In this document: piece after piece, positions 34,354-34,873 of the stretch
How positions within the stretch are numbered: the stretch's first letter is position 1
Layout of the letters: each line of letters starts with the position of its first letter
Notes under the pieces: generated by a model
Told to the model about the DNA's origin: nothing
The model's database searches: none
What the model saw: only the letters and a program-made list of their open reading frames with translations
Assembly: GCA_014879745.1 (NCBI GenBank)
Contig: JACSRM010000239.1
Location: 1 to 34,873, forward strand
DNA: 34,873 nucleotides
Source of the DNA: Burkholderiaceae bacterium
GTDB taxonomy: Bacteria; Pseudomonadota; Gammaproteobacteria; Burkholderiales; Burkholderiaceae_C
Reading direction: 5' to 3'
Position numbers and translations under genes: made by a program

Positions 34354-34373
34354 ATTGGTGTCAAAGCACCAAT
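34354..34373. promoter_or_regulatory. inverted repeat, likely operator of the PIN module
   Basis: ATTGGTG and CACCAAT are perfect 7-base arms separated by TCAAAG. The site lies 11 bases before the antitoxin ATG at 34385 and just after an AT-rich TAACAT that could be the -10. Ribbon-helix-helix antitoxins bind such repeats to repress their own operon. Confidence 0.55.
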
Positions 34374-34384
34374 GCGAGGTCGAC

Positions 34385-34624
34385 ATGAGCCGCCTGACCA
34401 TCACCCTGTCGGAGGCCCGCTACAAGGCGCTGAAGGAAGCCGCCGTGCAGCGCGACAAGACGATCGGGCAACTGATCGACGAGAGCCTGGACTTCTACGG
34501 CATCAAGTCGCGCGCCGACGCGCGTGACCTCGTGCGCCGCGCCCGTGCTCGCAGCAAGCTGCCCGACGACCAGGCCCTTGCGGTGGCGCAGGAGCATGTG
34601 CGGGCGGTGCGGCGCAAGTCGTGA
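34385..34624 (+). CDS. ribbon-helix-helix antitoxin of the PIN module
   Basis: 79 residues starting MSRLTITLSEARYKALKEAA, a short RHH/CopG-like DNA-binding opening (strand LTITLS, then two helices) followed by a charged C-terminal tail. A GAGG ribosome site precedes the ATG. It overlaps the PIN toxin start as GTGA. The RHH domain should bind the inverted repeat upstream, and the tail should block the toxin active site. Confidence 0.8.
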   Translation: MSRLTITLSEARYKALKEAAVQRDKTIGQLIDESLDFYGIKSRADARDLVRRARARSKLPDDQALAVAQEHVRAVRRKS

Positions 34625-34873
34625 TCCGTCAGCCCGTCATCGTCGACACCCACATGGTGGTGGCCGGGCTGCTGACCGGCAATGCCGCGTCTCCCGTAGC
34701 GCGCATCCTCGACGGCATGCTGGCAGCCGCCTTCCCGTTCGTCGTGTCCGAAGCGCTGCTGGCCGAGTACGCAGCCGTGCTGGCGCGTCCTGCGCTGCGC
34801 AAGCTGCACGGGCTGACGCTGGCGGAGGTCGAAACGCTGCTGACCGACATCGCCCAGCACGCCATCGTCTTGG
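34621..34873 (+). CDS. PIN-domain toxin, 3' end outside window
   Basis: The first 84 residues of a PIN-family toxin (TIGR00305 group), with GTG start at 34621 overlapping the antitoxin stop. The first acidic residue is in VIVDTHMVVAGLLTG, and a second acidic residue in SEALLAEYAAVLARP. PIN toxins are Mg-dependent RNases. In most relatives the opening reads DTNVLVS; here the Asn is His, with Met after it. The C-terminal catalytic acids lie beyond the window. Confidence 0.85.
   Translation, partial: MIRQPVIVDTHMVVAGLLTGNAASPVARILDGMLAAAFPFVVSEALLAEYAAVLARPALRKLHGLTLAEVETLLTDIAQHAIVL

Overview
The window is about 35 kb of very GC-rich DNA, densely packed with genes and with many start/stop overlaps. 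Its gene families fit a betaproteobacterium (Burkholderiales or Rhodocyclales type). Examples are a dinB with the inserted finger segment seen in that group, an RpfE-like gene joined to recJ, a gamma carbonic anhydrase-hslO pair beside a DUF455 gene, and a Pseudomonas-type bkdA1-bkdA2-bkdB operon. No rRNA, tRNA, CRISPR array, insertion sequence or phage gene was found. I cannot name the species.

From 1 to 7.0 kb the genes are a partial FMN-dependent 2-hydroxyacid dehydrogenase, dinB under an apparent SOS promoter with a perfect LexA box, a GNAT acetyltransferase, an MFS exporter, and the rpfE-like/recJ pair. From 7.0 to 10.6 kb (minus strand) lies a branched-chain 2-oxoacid dehydrogenase operon (E1 alpha, E1 beta, E2) without its E3. 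From 10.8 to 13.3 kb are a DedA membrane protein and mutL, divergently arranged.

From 13.4 to 16.6 kb is a translationally coupled operon of a periplasmic SBP56-type methanethiol oxidase (mtoX), a SCO1/SenC copper chaperone with a changed cysteine spacing, and a di-haem MauG/cytochrome c peroxidase-like lipoprotein. This matches the known mtoX neighbourhood for copper-dependent oxidation of methanethiol. From 16.6 to 23.5 kb are housekeeping and stress genes: an astacin-like metallopeptidase, a hemerythrin protein, a DUF455 ferritin-like protein, gamma carbonic anhydrase, hslO (Hsp33), nnr (NAD(P)HX repair), a small membrane protein and a small monooxygenase-like protein.

From 23.5 to 27.5 kb the DNA is looser. 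It holds a decayed AraC gene, a methyltransferase divergent from an AraC regulator, and a second AraC regulator (TTG start) that carries an in-frame 48-bp tandem duplication. That regulator is divergent from a four-gene catabolic operon (27.6-33.1 kb): a ketosteroid-dehydrogenase-like flavoprotein, a GMC alcohol oxidoreductase, an SDR and a coniferyl-aldehyde-dehydrogenase-like enzyme. Two 16-bp direct repeats 22 bp apart in the divergent promoter look like the AraC operator. By eye, codon choice changes here (GCC, AGC, GAC instead of GCG, TCG, GAT), which suggests acquisition.

From 33.2 kb to the end is a cluster of three toxin-antitoxin modules: a HigB-like toxin with its antidote, a TacA (DUF1778) antitoxin whose GNAT toxin is a frameshifted remnant, and a ribbon-helix-helix antitoxin with a PIN toxin cut by the window end. 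Two of the modules have palindromes just before their first gene that look like autoregulatory operators.
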